Shown here in pieces: positions 9,043-18,099 of a DNA stretch of 55,424 nucleotides. The stretch lies in the NCBI GenBank assembly GCA_947475165.1, contig CANJLD010000025.1, positions 1 to 55,424 on the forward strand. The letters are read 5' to 3'. The DNA is from Bacteroidota bacterium. GTDB taxonomy: Bacteria; Bacteroidota; Bacteroidia; Chitinophagales; LD1. Positions within the stretch are counted from its first letter, which is position 1, and each line of letters begins with the position of its first letter. The position numbers were made by a program, and so were the translations under genes. Below the pieces are notes generated by a model. It searched no databases and was not told the origin of the DNA. It saw nothing but the letters and a program-made list of their open reading frames with translations.

Positions 9043-9067
9043 AAGCCCCCATCGGGGGTTGGGGGTG
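9043..9067. repeat. Dispersed GGGGGTTGGGGGTG palindromic repeat
   Basis: AAGCCCCC, a short loop, then GGGGGTTGGGGGTG. It is the same element type, in reverse orientation, as the one inside gatA at 32818-32850. Confidence 0.7.
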
Positions 9068-9069
9068 AT

Positions 9070-9999
9070 TTAGTCTTCCAACTCAATATCAAACTGTACC
9101 AGTTCAATAAAATCCTGAACACGGTTTTCAATCTCTTTATGGGTAAGGTTGCGAATACGTTCGGCACCGAATTTTTCTACACAGAAACTTGCCATAGCCG
9201 AACCGTAAATAATTGCGCGCTTCATGTTTTCAAAGCTGATGTCGCGGCTCTTGTCTAAGTAACCGCAGAAACCACCGGCAAAAGTATCACCGGCACCGGT
9301 CGGGTCAAATACTTCTTCCAATGGAAGAGCCGGTGCAAAAAACACTTGCTTATCGTGAAACAGCAAAGCACCGTGCTCGCCTTTTTTAATAATTAAATAC
9401 TTAGGTCCCCACGAAAGAATTTTCTTAGCCGCCTTCACCAGCGAATACTCACCGCTCAGTTCGCGCGCCTCCGCATCGTTAATGGCAAGCACATCTATCT
9501 TCAACATTACCTCGCGCAACTTGCCAAGGAAAGCCGGAGTCATCCAGAAATTCATAGTATCAAGCACAACTAATTTTGGTCGCGTTGGCAATTGCTCAAT
9601 TACCTTCATCTGTAAATTCGGGTCTATGTTGCCGAGCAAAAGAATATCGCTGTCGTAATAGCTTTCAGGAATAACCGGGTTAAATTCGAGCAGCACATTC
9701 AAATCAGTAATCAAAGTATCGCGGCTGTTCATATCCAAATGATACTTGCCGCTCCAGAAAAAACTTTTCTTGCCTTCTTTAATTTCTATACCGGTGGTAT
9801 CTACTCCGCGCTTGCGCAGAGCTTCCAGTTCATCCATATCAAAATCATCACCAATTACGGAAACGATATTTACCTTCTTGCTGAAGTACGAAGCACTCCA
9901 CGCAATATAAGTAGCAGCACCGCCTACAATTTTATCGGTTTTACCAAAAGGGGTTTCAATAGCATCAAAGGCAACGGTTCCTACAGTAAGTAATGACAT
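9070..9999 (-). CDS. PfkB-family carbohydrate/nucleoside kinase
   Basis: A 309-residue kinase of the ribokinase fold. N-terminal VGTVAFDAIETPFGKTD and GGAATYIAWSAS resemble the substrate-lid region. The hallmark DPTGAGDTFAGGF with its catalytic Asp is at about residues 231-243, and an ATP-site GEHGALLF segment precedes it. Bacteroidota orthologues are usually annotated as ribokinase or adenosine-kinase-like sugar kinase; the exact substrate cannot be read from the sequence. Cytosolic. It is transcribed alone, convergent with the hypothetical gene. Length is normal and no key residue is missing. Confidence 0.9.
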   Translation of the reverse strand: MSLLTVGTVAFDAIETPFGKTDKIVGGAATYIAWSASYFSKKVNIVSVIGDDFDMDELEALRKRGVDTTGIEIKEGKKSFFWSGKYHLDMNSRDTLITDLNVLLEFNPVIPESYYDSDILLLGNIDPNLQMKVIEQLPTRPKLVVLDTMNFWMTPAFLGKLREVMLKIDVLAINDAEARELSGEYSLVKAAKKILSWGPKYLIIKKGEHGALLFHDKQVFFAPALPLEEVFDPTGAGDTFAGGFCGYLDKSRDISFENMKRAIIYGSAMASFCVEKFGAERIRNLTHKEIENRVQDFIELVQFDIELED

Positions 10000-10081
10000 G
10001 TAATTTTTATTTAGTTAATCGGGCGCGAATATAATCGGGGGAAATTGAAAAGGGGGATGAATTAAAGACCATAAAACGGTA

Positions 10082-10113
10082 TGTCATGCCGTGGAACGAG
10101 GCATCTTGTATTT
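10082..10113. repeat. Half copy of the TGTCATGCC dispersed repeat
   Basis: TGTCATGCCGTGGAACGAGG and the following CATCTTGTATTT match the left arm of the element at 6078-6166. The right arm is absent. It abuts the composite element at 10122. Confidence 0.65.
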
Positions 10114-10121
10114 GGCTGTTC

Positions 10122-10274
10122 GGGTTAGCGATAGAAACGGAAATAAGCGAAGCGATTCATGAACTCCTTAAAAAAATAACGTGCGGTGAATAAAGCCCGC
10201 AGCTTGCATAGCTTATGGCGTTGGCGAGGACTTGGAGTGCATAGCGCGACCGCCTGCTTTGAGGCGGTAACCCC
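10122..10274. repeat. Composite structured element, copy 1 (possible ncRNA-like repeat)
   Basis: The left part GGGTTAGCGATAGAAACGGA and right part TTGGAGTGCATAGCGCGACC, then CGCCTGCTTTGAGGCGGTAA and CCCC, recur at 22908-23067. The ends GGGTT and AACCCC can pair, and the right part holds its own hairpin (CCGCCTGCTTTGAGGCGG). The intergenic space 10000-10312 holds this and the half repeat; I see nothing else in it. Confidence 0.6.
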
Positions 10275-10312
10275 ATCCTCCTTCTTCCATGATAATTTGA
10301 TATTATTGCCAC

Positions 10313-10597
10313 ATGGATAGAGAGCAAGAAAAACTGCAATTAAAGCAACACATCATTAAATACTTAAACCTTCTTCACGTAACACCGGAGGAGATTACAG
10401 ATGATATGCCGATGTTCCGCGAAGGCCTCGGTCTCGATTCTATTGACTCGATTGAAATGGTGGTAATGATGGAGCGCGAATACGGCCTTAAAATTGAAAA
10501 CCCGAAAGACGGCCGCGATATTTTGCAGACGATTAATTCTATGATGGACTTTATAGAAAAAGGACGCGCAGCCAAGGCAGCAGAAGAAAAAGCATGA
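10313..10597 (+). CDS. Acyl carrier protein of the aryl polyene/flexirubin set
   Basis: A 94-residue ACP with the phosphopantetheine attachment motif GLDSIDSIE, Ser43. It is longer than housekeeping AcpP because of a charged C-terminal tail (KGRAAKAAEEKA). The stop overlaps the start of the following ketosynthase by 4 bp (ATGA), so the two are translationally coupled. In aryl polyene and flexirubin clusters such stand-alone ACPs carry the growing polyene chain. The role is inferred from this neighbourhood and from dar genes elsewhere in the window. Confidence 0.9.
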   Translation: MDREQEKLQLKQHIIKYLNLLHVTPEEITDDMPMFREGLGLDSIDSIEMVVMMEREYGLKIENPKDGRDILQTINSMMDFIEKGRAAKAAEEKA

Positions 10598-11781
10598 GCA
10601 AAATTGTAGTTACCGGTATTGGTATTATCAGCCCAATCGGAAACTCAGTAGCCGAAAACCACGCGGCATTGCAAGCCGGAGCATGCGGCCTTACCTCGCT
10701 TGAATTATTCCCAACCCGTTACGCCACGCTGCTAAAGTTTGGCGAAATAAAAACCACCAACGAAGATTTTAAGAAGCAATTAGGTGTAACCGCTAAAGGA
10801 GTTACACGAACTACTTTGCTTGCGCTTCATGCGTTTCAGCAAGCTATTGAAGACAGCGGATTAACCGGTGAAGAATTACAATCAGCCGACACCGCTTTAA
10901 TTAACGGCACCACCATAGGCGGCATGAGCGAAAGCGAAAACCTTTATCTCGATGCCAATCAAAATGAAGTTGGCTCGGAATATATTTCGAGCTACAACCT
11001 GGGCACCGTGAACATGTATATTCAGCAGCGTTATAAAATAGGCGGTGTGGTGAACACCTTTAACACCGCTTGTTCATCAAGTGCCAATGCTATTGCATAC
11101 GGTGCGCGGTTAATTCAAAACGGTTTTGCCAAACGCGCCATTGTAAGCGGCACCGATTCGCTGGCAAAGTTTACCATCAACGGATTTAATTCATTGGGCA
11201 TTCTCTCCTCCACCCTCTGCAAACCTTTCGATGCGGACCGGTCGGGTTTAAACCTTGGCGAAGGCGCAGCGTTTTTGGTTTTAGAAAAAGAAGAAGATGC
11301 CAAAGGCAAAAAGATTTATGCCGAAGTAGCCGGCTGGGCAAATACGAATGATGCGTTTCATCCGTCTTCGCTGTCTGATAATGGTGATGGACCTTATTTG
11401 GCGATGCAGGAAGCCTTGCGTGTAGCCAATCTTCAACCGGAGCAGATTGGTTTTATAAACGCACACGGCACTGCTACTGAAAACAACGATGAGAAAGAAG
11501 GCATAGGCATGAAGCGTTTGTTCGAAACCGTTCCGGCATTCGCCAGCACCAAATCAAACATTGGTCATACCCTCGGGGCAGCCGGTGCCATTGAAGCGGT
11601 GTATTGCATTCTTAATTTAATGCATCAGGAAGTTTACCAAAACCTCCGCTTCGAAAAACCAATTGAAGCAACGGGCTTAACACCGGTAACCGGTCACACC
11701 AAAATAAAATTAGAACATGTAATGAGTAACTCATTCGGCTTCGGAGGAAATTGCAGCTCATTAATATTTTCTAAAGCATAA
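10594..11781 (+). CDS. 3-oxoacyl-ACP synthase, FabF-like (aryl polyene ketosynthase)
   Basis: A 395-residue condensing enzyme of the KAS I/II type. All three catalytic residues are visible: Cys160 in FNTACSSSANAI, His291 in INAHGTATENND, and His325 in SNIGHTLGAAGA. The KS signature GEGAAFLVLE is intact. It overlaps the ACP gene by 4 bp and is followed, after a 64-bp gap holding direct CACTCGC-type repeats, by a chain-length-factor-like protein. Together ACP, KS and CLF form the minimal set for iterative polyene synthesis. Housekeeping FabF is possible but less likely given the partner gene. Confidence 0.93.
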   Translation: MSKIVVTGIGIISPIGNSVAENHAALQAGACGLTSLELFPTRYATLLKFGEIKTTNEDFKKQLGVTAKGVTRTTLLALHAFQQAIEDSGLTGEELQSADTALINGTTIGGMSESENLYLDANQNEVGSEYISSYNLGTVNMYIQQRYKIGGVVNTFNTACSSSANAIAYGARLIQNGFAKRAIVSGTDSLAKFTINGFNSLGILSSTLCKPFDADRSGLNLGEGAAFLVLEKEEDAKGKKIYAEVAGWANTNDAFHPSSLSDNGDGPYLAMQEALRVANLQPEQIGFINAHGTATENNDEKEGIGMKRLFETVPAFASTKSNIGHTLGAAGAIEAVYCILNLMHQEVYQNLRFEKPIEATGLTPVTGHTKIKLEHVMSNSFGFGGNCSSLIFSKA

Positions 11782-11802
11782 GATTGAAAAGATGAATTGT
11801 AT

Positions 11803-11840
11803 TACCTCACCACTCACTACTCACCACTCGCCACTCGCTT
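11803..11840. repeat. Tandem heptamer repeat CACTCGC/CACTCAC
   Basis: CCTCACCACTCACTACTCAC is followed by CACTCGCCACTCGC. The reverse complement motif GGCGAGTGGCGAGTGG recurs at 31426-31443. It fills the gap between the KS and CLF-like genes. Confidence 0.6.
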
Positions 11841-11845
11841 AAGCC

Positions 11846-12874
11846 ATGTTTTACATCCATCAATCTTCCTGCATATCGCACCAGCCAACATTCAATGATG
11901 TTGATTTGGAAGATTTGAAGCCGAGCGAGAATAATCTGATACACGCTATCGAGCCGAAGTATGAGAATGTTCCTTTAGGTCAGTTAAGAAGAATGGGTCG
12001 CGCCTTGCGCATGGGCGTAGGCACCTGCATGAAATTGCTGGGCACACATAATGTAAACGGCCTGCTGATTGGAACCGCTAACGGAGGAATAGAAGACAGC
12101 ATCATGTTTCTGAACCAGATTCATGATTATGAAGAAGGAAGATTAACGCCTACTGCTTTTGTGCAAAGCACCTACAATGCCATTGCCGGTATGGTGGGCA
12201 TGATTACGGTTAACCATGGCTACAACGCCACGCACGTTCACCGGGCACTAGCTTTCGAAAACGTGGTGCTAGATGCGGCAATGTTGCTTAAAGAAAACCT
12301 CGACAACTCGTATTTGATTGGTGGAGTAGATGAAATATCGGTAAAGAATCACCGGTTGGTTACGCTGGCAGGTTGGTATCGTAAAGAACCCGTTTCAAAC
12401 TTTGATTTATACAAAGGCGATGCTGCCGGAACACTATCGGGCGAAGGCGCGGCTATGTTTATAGTCAGCAACAAAAGCGAAGGTGCAACTGCAAAGTTGA
12501 AGAACCTGAAGATGGTGAACAGCAACGATGAGAAATTTGTGCAGGAACAATTGAGTTTGTTCGTGAAAGAAAACCCGGGAAAGATTGATTTGTTTTTACA
12601 AGGCGAAAATGGAGATAACCGCTTGCTGAAATATTACACAACCTGCGAAAGTTTAATGAGCGGAGAAACAACCGTTGCAAGGTTCAAACACGCGTTTGGA
12701 GAATTTCAAACTGTAACTGCTTTGGCACTTTGGCTTTCTGCTAATGTTTTGCAAACACAAAAAATTGCGCAACACTTCATCAAGAAAAATTCAGCAACAG
12801 AATTTAACCGCATCTTGATTTACAATAATTATCAGGGGATGCAGCATAGCTTTATGCTGGTGGAGAGAGTTTAA
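11846..12874 (+). CDS. Ketosynthase-like chain length factor lacking the catalytic residues
   Basis: A 342-residue thiolase-fold protein of the KS_2/chain-length-factor type. The fold is visible (GLLIGTANGGIEDSIMFL, then FVQSTYNAIAGMVGMI), but the nucleophile region reads YNATHVHRALAFE where an active synthase has TACSSS, and the second catalytic His of GHT is replaced (AFGEFQT). It therefore should not condense by itself. In aryl polyene systems such a partner forms a heterodimer with the active KS and sets chain length. It immediately follows the KS gene in the same orientation. It ends in a 4-bp convergent overlap with the hotdog gene. Confidence 0.85.
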   Translation: MFYIHQSSCISHQPTFNDVDLEDLKPSENNLIHAIEPKYENVPLGQLRRMGRALRMGVGTCMKLLGTHNVNGLLIGTANGGIEDSIMFLNQIHDYEEGRLTPTAFVQSTYNAIAGMVGMITVNHGYNATHVHRALAFENVVLDAAMLLKENLDNSYLIGGVDEISVKNHRLVTLAGWYRKEPVSNFDLYKGDAAGTLSGEGAAMFIVSNKSEGATAKLKNLKMVNSNDEKFVQEQLSLFVKENPGKIDLFLQGENGDNRLLKYYTTCESLMSGETTVARFKHAFGEFQTVTALALWLSANVLQTQKIAQHFIKKNSATEFNRILIYNNYQGMQHSFMLVERV

Positions 12875-13311
12875 ACAGTTTCGGCTTCCGGTTCAAAGAA
12901 CACTTTCATATTACAAGAGGCAATTTCCTCTTCTCCCACATTTACTTTTCCGGCAATCAGCGTAACAGCTCCAAATACTTTCCCTTCAACTATTATTTCT
13001 GTAGTCAGTTCTTCACCGGCAACTGGTAAACGCAACACCGAAAAGTTTTTTACCTCACCAATAAAACCAACGCGCGGTTTTTTGCCTTGCATAAAATCAT
13101 CATGCCCCATTTTGCATCCCGCGCTTTGTGCCAGGTTCTCCAGCAATCCTGCTATCATCAGCTTTCCGTTTTCGCACAAAACATTATCGGCTGTAAACGT
13201 AAATGTGGTAATACATTTATTCTCGCTCACTTCGTTCAACGAATCAATAAAAACGAAAGGCGGCTTTTGAGGAATGAGATTAGTAAGCTTGTCTCCACTG
13301 ATAGGGAACAT
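12871..13311 (-). CDS. Hotdog-fold FabZ/ApeP-like dehydratase (catalytic His replaced)
   Basis: A 146-residue single hotdog domain. The N-terminal motif that reads LPHRxPF in FabZ reads IPQKPPFVFID here, so Gln15 stands where the catalytic His is expected. The acidic residue of the central helix is kept (Glu58 in GLLENLAQSAG). Family relatives dehydrate 3-hydroxyacyl-ACP; with the His missing the protein may be inactive, use another residue, or be a thioesterase-like partner. It lies on the opposite strand to the ACP-KS-CLF genes, convergent with the CLF. Placement next to them supports a role in polyene synthesis. Confidence 0.75.
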   Translation of the reverse strand: MFPISGDKLTNLIPQKPPFVFIDSLNEVSENKCITTFTFTADNVLCENGKLMIAGLLENLAQSAGCKMGHDDFMQGKKPRVGFIGEVKNFSVLRLPVAGEELTTEIIVEGKVFGAVTLIAGKVNVGEEEIASCNMKVFFEPEAETV

Positions 13312-13320
13312 GATGCAAAT

Positions 13321-15144
13321 TTAAAACGCCTGTAATTCTACCAGCTTGTTATAAATGCCATTCTTCGCCATCAAGCCAATGTGATTTCCGCGCTCAGATA
13401 TTTTTCCATCCTGCATAACAATAATTTCATCGGCATATTGAATGGTAGAAAGGCGATGGGCAATGACAATAGTGGTTCTGCCTTTCATCAATTTGGTCAA
13501 TGCATCCTGCACTAATTTTTCGGAATTAGAATCGAGCGAAGAAGTGGCTTCATCCAGAATAAGTATCGGAGGGTTTTTGAGAACCGCCCGTGCAATAGTT
13601 AATCGTTGGCGTTCGCCACCACTCAATTTTCCGCCACGGTCGCCAATAGTAGAATCGTAACCGTACTCGAGTTTCATAATGAAGTCGTGAGCGTTGGCAA
13701 TCTTCGCAGCCTCAGTTACCTGCGCGCGCGTTGCATTTTCAATTCCGAACGCAATGTTGTTGTGCACCGAATCATTAAAGAGAATAGACTCCTGAGAAAC
13801 CATTCCGAACAAACCGCGCAGGTCGTTGAGTTTGTAATCGCGCACATCTTTTCCGTCAATTAAAATTTGTCCTTCACTTACATCGTAAAACCGCGGAAGC
13901 AAATCAACCATAGTCGTTTTACCCGCACCTGATTGACCTACGAGCGCAATCATTTTTCCTTTCTCTACTTTCAGGTTAATGCCCTCGAGAATTTTCTTGT
14001 CATCAAAATTGTGGTAGGAGAATCCTGCATTTTTGAATTCTATTTCGCTTTTAAATTCTTTAATCGTCTCTGCGTTTCCTTTCTCTGCAATTTTCACTTC
14101 GGCATCCAGCACTTCAAAAATCCGCTGAGCAGAAGCCAAACCTTTACGGATATTATACCAGGCTGATGAAAAGTTTTTTGCAGGCGGAATCAATTGCGCG
14201 AACAAAACCATAAAGGCAATAAATGTTTCGGCCTCCAGATTTTTATGTTCAAGCACCAGCACACCACCATAATAAAGTACGGTGCACACCACGCACATGG
14301 CTAAAAATTCTGTGAGTGGCGAAGAGAGTTCGCGCTTCGTATTTATTTTTTTACTCAGTGCATAAAAATCTGTATTGATTTTACTGAACTGTTCGCGCAT
14401 AAATTTCTCAGCATTAAACGCGTGGATAATTCTCAATCCGCCAAGCGTTTCATCAATAATGGAAAGCAGTCGGCCGGAAACAGATTGTGCTGCTATGGAT
14501 TGCTTCTTCAAACTCTTCCCTACTCTGCCAATAATAAAACCGGTAATCAGGAGCATGACAAAAACAAAGGCGGTCAACTGAGGACTAAGCATAAGCAGTG
14601 CGCCCAAAAAGATGATGATGTTCAGCGGCTCGCGGACGGTTACTTCAATAAAACTGATAATGCTTATCTCTACTTCTTTTACATCATCAGTCAGGCGGGA
14701 GATGATATCACCCTTTCTTTCTTTCGAATAATAAGAAAGCGGCAGTGAAAGAATTTTTGCGTAAAGCTCATTGCGTATATCGCGCACAGCTCCGCTACGG
14801 ATAGGTGCCAAAAAATAAACGGCCAGGTAACGGAATAAATTTTTGAAGAAGAAAAGCAAGGCAATACCCATGCAGAATTTTACCAACGCGGCTAATTGTC
14901 CATGTGTCGAAATTTCAATACTCAAAATGTATTTGAGATAATTGAGAATGTATTGTGCGCTTAATTGAAACTCCGGCTTATCAACTACAAAAGGAATTTT
15001 CCCGAATAGCAATTGCAGAAACGGAACAATCATGATAACAGAAAAGAGGGAGAAAACAACGGTAAGCACATTGAACAAAACGTTCAGCGATGCAATTCCG
15101 GAATATTTCCGGATATAACTAAGTATGCGAAGAAGGTTCTTCAT
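13321..15144 (-). CDS. ABC exporter, MsbA/lipid A export type
   Basis: A 607-residue half-transporter from the ATG at 15144. The N-terminal six-helix membrane domain (residues about 15-320) is followed by the nucleotide-binding domain with Walker A GQSGAGKT (about 398), the signature LSGGERQR (about 505) and Walker B ILILDEAT (about 530). It would homodimerise in the inner membrane and export a lipid or lipid-linked product, as MsbA does for lipid A core. It lies 9 bp from the hotdog gene on the same strand, so it could instead export pigment; both are possible. A -7-like box is at 15152-15159. An in-frame extension to 15255 would lack a conserved start. Confidence 0.88.
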   Translation of the reverse strand: MKNLLRILSYIRKYSGIASLNVLFNVLTVVFSLFSVIMIVPFLQLLFGKIPFVVDKPEFQLSAQYILNYLKYILSIEISTHGQLAALVKFCMGIALLFFFKNLFRYLAVYFLAPIRSGAVRDIRNELYAKILSLPLSYYSKERKGDIISRLTDDVKEVEISIISFIEVTVREPLNIIIFLGALLMLSPQLTAFVFVMLLITGFIIGRVGKSLKKQSIAAQSVSGRLLSIIDETLGGLRIIHAFNAEKFMREQFSKINTDFYALSKKINTKRELSSPLTEFLAMCVVCTVLYYGGVLVLEHKNLEAETFIAFMVLFAQLIPPAKNFSSAWYNIRKGLASAQRIFEVLDAEVKIAEKGNAETIKEFKSEIEFKNAGFSYHNFDDKKILEGINLKVEKGKMIALVGQSGAGKTTMVDLLPRFYDVSEGQILIDGKDVRDYKLNDLRGLFGMVSQESILFNDSVHNNIAFGIENATRAQVTEAAKIANAHDFIMKLEYGYDSTIGDRGGKLSGGERQRLTIARAVLKNPPILILDEATSSLDSNSEKLVQDALTKLMKGRTTIVIAHRLSTIQYADEIIVMQDGKISERGNHIGLMAKNGIYNKLVELQAF

Positions 15145-15151
15145 GTTTTGA

Positions 15152-15159
15152 CAAATATA
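15152..15159 (-). promoter_or_regulatory. Bacteroidota -7 box for the ABC exporter gene
   Basis: On the minus strand the sequence reads TATATTTG, a perfect TAnnTTTG box, 8 bp before the ATG. If real, the transcript has a very short or no leader. Confidence 0.4.
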
Positions 15160-15210
15160 GAATGATGAATGAAACGCTTTAACAGGAAAAATATTTCTTG
15201 AAGCGTTTTT

Positions 15211-15218
15211 TACCTTTG
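15211..15218 (+). promoter_or_regulatory. Bacteroidota -7 box for rbfA
   Basis: TACCTTTG is a perfect TAnnTTTG match, 20 bp before the ATG of rbfA. No convincing -33 TTTG element is seen at the right distance. Confidence 0.4.
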
Positions 15219-15237
15219 ACGAAATTTTAAAGAGCAA

Positions 15238-15732
15238 ATGGATTCGCGCAGACAACTACAAATAGCCTCGGTTATACAGGCAGCATTTACCGAAATTTTA
15301 ACCCGTGATGGCAAAGGCATTTATGGCAACGAGTTTGTAACACTTACTACTGTAAACGTAACTTCCGACCTTTCGCTTGCGCGATTTAACTTGAGTGTTT
15401 TAAATTCGCAAAATGCCGATGCGGTTATACAAAAATTAAATGCACACAAGGGCGAACTGAAAAGAAAACTGGGTGACAAACTGCGTCATCAATTACGCGT
15501 AATGCCGGAGTTTGAATTTTACAGAGACGAAACCTTGGATTACGTTTATCATATAGAAAACGTGTTTAAGAAAATTAAAGAAGATGACGAACGAATAAAG
15601 TTGGAAGCGGAAACTCCGAAACCAAAGGAGAAAAAAGTCAAAGCTCTAAATTCAAAGACCAAAGAAAAAGTAGAAAAGCCCAAGAAAACTATCACTAAAA
15701 AGAAAGCCGCAGCAAAACCAAAGGCGAAATAA
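15238..15732 (+). CDS. rbfA: Ribosome-binding factor A with Lys-rich tail
   Basis: A 164-residue protein. Residues 1-115 match RbfA: SRRQLQIASVIQ at the start, VTLTTVNVTSDLSLARFNLS in the KH-like centre, LRHQLRVMPEFEFYRDETLD near the end of the domain. RbfA binds the 30S subunit and helps mature the 5' end of 16S rRNA. The last 45 residues are a low-complexity Lys/Glu/Pro tail (PKPKEKKVKA ... KKKAAAKPKAK), longer than in the Escherichia coli protein and typical of many Bacteroidota versions. It is followed after 38 bp by a LolE-like permease. Confidence 0.93.
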   Translation: MDSRRQLQIASVIQAAFTEILTRDGKGIYGNEFVTLTTVNVTSDLSLARFNLSVLNSQNADAVIQKLNAHKGELKRKLGDKLRHQLRVMPEFEFYRDETLDYVYHIENVFKKIKEDDERIKLEAETPKPKEKKVKALNSKTKEKVEKPKKTITKKKAAAKPKAK

Positions 15733-15770
15733 TTATTGCCTGTCGGAAATTAAATGCTGCCTACTACACC

Positions 15771-17093
15771 ATGCTTGCATTCAGAATTGCCTTACGCTAC
15801 ATCTTCCCTGCACAAACACCCGGTGGCATTATTAAAATGTTTTTTATTCGGATGTTTACTGGTGCCTTTGGTTTGTATTCGTTGTTCGCTGCATTTATTT
15901 TCTCTAAAAAACCTGTCAACACTGTAAATATAATATCCAGTATCAGTATGTTCGGCATGAGCGTGGGTGCGTTCGCGCTTATTGTAGTTCTCTCCGTATT
16001 TAATGGTTTTGAAGGATTGGTTCTTTCACTCTATAATTCGTTTTATCCCGATTTAGAAATTCGTGCAGTGCAAGGGAAAACATTTGAAGACAATGCAGTG
16101 CTAACCGGTAAGATTTTACAACTCGATGGCATTGCTTCTTACTCTAAAACTTTAGAAGAAAACGCCTATCTCGAATACGGAGAAGAAGCGCAACTGGGAA
16201 CTATAAAAGGAGTGGATGAAAATTACAACGATGTAACTACCGTAAAGCAGTATGTGCGCGTTGGAAAATTTTTGCTGCGCGATTCTTCAAGAAACTATGC
16301 GGTTTTAGGCGCCAACATCAGTTACCCGATGAATATTGATGTAAAGCGGGGAGTTGAGTCGCTGCGAATTACAGTGCCGCGCAAAGGAGTGAAAACCGTT
16401 TTTGCGCCCGAAGATGCATTCAACACCATGTCAGCAATACCAGCGGGAGTTTTTTCTATTCAGCAGGAATTTGATTCTAAATATGTTTTTGTAAATCTGA
16501 ATTTCGCCCGTGAGTTACTGGGAGAAAAAAACAAAATTTCGGCTTACGAAATAAAATTGAAAGAAGGCACAGACATTAAAGACGCAAAAAAGCAACTTGC
16601 TGAACTGGTTGGAAAAAATTTTGAAGTGCGAACACGCTACGAACAAAAAGCAGAAACCTATCGCGTAATGCTTATTGAACGTTGGGTGACTACTGCCATA
16701 CTAGGCTTTATCATTCTCATTATTTCGTTCAACATCATTGGCTCGCTTTCTATGCTGGTTTTGGAGAAAACAAAAGACATCTCCATTTTAAAAGCAATGG
16801 GCAGCGATGCGCGATTGATTAAAAGAATTTATCTGCTGAACGGAATGTTGTCTTCTATGATTGGCGCGCTAACAGGTTTGGCTTTAGGCTACTTGATAAT
16901 TTTCCTACAAATGAAATTTCATTTCTTAAAACTAAGCGGAGGAGATGATTCAAGCTTTGTGATCAATTACTATCCGGTAAAATTAAAATGGATAGACCCG
17001 TTGGTTACACTGGCTATCATTGTTTCTATCAGTTTGTTGGCTTCTTACTTTCCTGCTAAAAGAGCAAGTGAGAGTGAAATGAGTTTTAAGTAA
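15771..17093 (+). CDS. LolE/FtsX-like ABC transporter permease
   Basis: A 440-residue inner-membrane protein with the MacB/FtsX-like arrangement: one N-terminal helix (VGAFALIVVLSVFNGFEGLV), a periplasmic domain of about 200 residues, then three helices (TTAILGFIILIISFNIIGSL; MLSSMIGALTGLALGYLI; LVTLAIIVSISLLASYFP), ending PAKRASESE. KTKDISILKAMGSD before the second helix is the typical coupling segment. Such Bacteroidota proteins are annotated as lipoprotein-releasing permeases. The matching ATPase (LolD) is not in the window. It is in the rbfA operon and overlaps the next, convergent gene by 8 bp. Confidence 0.88.
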   Translation: MLAFRIALRYIFPAQTPGGIIKMFFIRMFTGAFGLYSLFAAFIFSKKPVNTVNIISSISMFGMSVGAFALIVVLSVFNGFEGLVLSLYNSFYPDLEIRAVQGKTFEDNAVLTGKILQLDGIASYSKTLEENAYLEYGEEAQLGTIKGVDENYNDVTTVKQYVRVGKFLLRDSSRNYAVLGANISYPMNIDVKRGVESLRITVPRKGVKTVFAPEDAFNTMSAIPAGVFSIQQEFDSKYVFVNLNFARELLGEKNKISAYEIKLKEGTDIKDAKKQLAELVGKNFEVRTRYEQKAETYRVMLIERWVTTAILGFIILIISFNIIGSLSMLVLEKTKDISILKAMGSDARLIKRIYLLNGMLSSMIGALTGLALGYLIIFLQMKFHFLKLSGGDDSSFVINYYPVKLKWIDPLVTLAIIVSISLLASYFPAKRASESEMSFK

Positions 17094-18090
17094 ACACTCC
17101 AAACTTCTTCTTCTCCTTCTGCGACTTCAAAAACACTTCAGCTGTTTCAGCAATCGTTTCTTTAATCGGTTTGAAATTGTAGTTGAGTGCTCGCTTAACT
17201 TTTTCATTGGTGTACATAAAATCAATGGAAGCCAGTTCTGCACTTTCTTTTGTAATGAGTGGTCGCTGCTTGGTAAACAAAAATTTTATCGCTTCCGTTT
17301 GCCAGGCAATAGAGCGTAGAATTTTCCCTGCTTCTAAATTTGGCCGCTTTACTTTTAGCTCATCAGCCATTTGCCATATCACATCGCGGAAGGAGAGATT
17401 TTCGGCACTGAGAATAAACTTCTCTCCGCTGATATCGCTGTGCATTAACCGGTGCATGCATTCTGCTACATCGCGCACGTCAATAAAACCATTCCTACTA
17501 GTAGTATAAAATTTCAAACCATTGTATATTTCAGGAAATAGTGAATTAGGCTCAGCATCCCACCAACCGGCACCAAGTATTGTAGACGGACAAACTACAA
17601 CTACATTTAAACCCTCTTCGTTAGCACGCCATGCTTCGCGCTCGCCATATTGCTTACTGCGGAAATACCAAAATGATTTATTGATGTTAGGATCAGAATA
17701 TTTTTCGTCAATTATTTTTCCTTTTGGTGCAATTCCGAAAGCGGCAATTGAACTTACATGAACTACTTTTTTAACGCTGCTATGCAGGGCAACGTTCATA
17801 ACATTAGCAGTGCCTTCAATATTCACCTTCATCATTTGCTCAATTTCAGAAGGCAGGAAAGAAATTACGGCAGCACTGTGATAAACCCGCTCCACATCAT
17901 TCATTGCCTCTTCAAGCGATGGAATATGCAGCACATCACCTTCAATCCATTCTATCTGTTCTGCATATTCACCAAGCAAACAAGTATCGGATGTGACGCG
18001 TTTTATAGCCCGCACTTTCTCTCCTTTATTAAGAAGCAATTTGGCAAGATAAGAGCCGACTAAGCCGGTTGCTCCGGTTATTAAATTCAT
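17086..18090 (-). CDS. NAD-dependent epimerase/dehydratase (extended SDR)
   Basis: A 334-residue protein of the extended short-chain dehydrogenase family. The Rossmann motif GATGLVGSYLA is at residues 6-16; the active-site Tyr142 and Lys146 form YFRSK; HVSSIAAFG supplies the Ser. The substrate is unknown; relatives act on nucleotide sugars, flavonoid-like ketones or 3-beta-hydroxysteroids. It sits 9 bp downstream of anmK on the same strand, so it probably shares that transcript. Convergent with the LolE-like gene. Confidence 0.88.
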   Translation of the reverse strand: MNLITGATGLVGSYLAKLLLNKGEKVRAIKRVTSDTCLLGEYAEQIEWIEGDVLHIPSLEEAMNDVERVYHSAAVISFLPSEIEQMMKVNIEGTANVMNVALHSSVKKVVHVSSIAAFGIAPKGKIIDEKYSDPNINKSFWYFRSKQYGEREAWRANEEGLNVVVVCPSTILGAGWWDAEPNSLFPEIYNGLKFYTTSRNGFIDVRDVAECMHRLMHSDISGEKFILSAENLSFRDVIWQMADELKVKRPNLEAGKILRSIAWQTEAIKFLFTKQRPLITKESAELASIDFMYTNEKVKRALNYNFKPIKETIAETAEVFLKSQKEKKKFGVFT

Positions 18091-18099
18091 GTTTAATTT

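Noticed and set aside
10157-10339. Small minus-strand coding frame upstream of the ACP
   Set aside because: It runs through the composite repeat and has no recognisable protein features.
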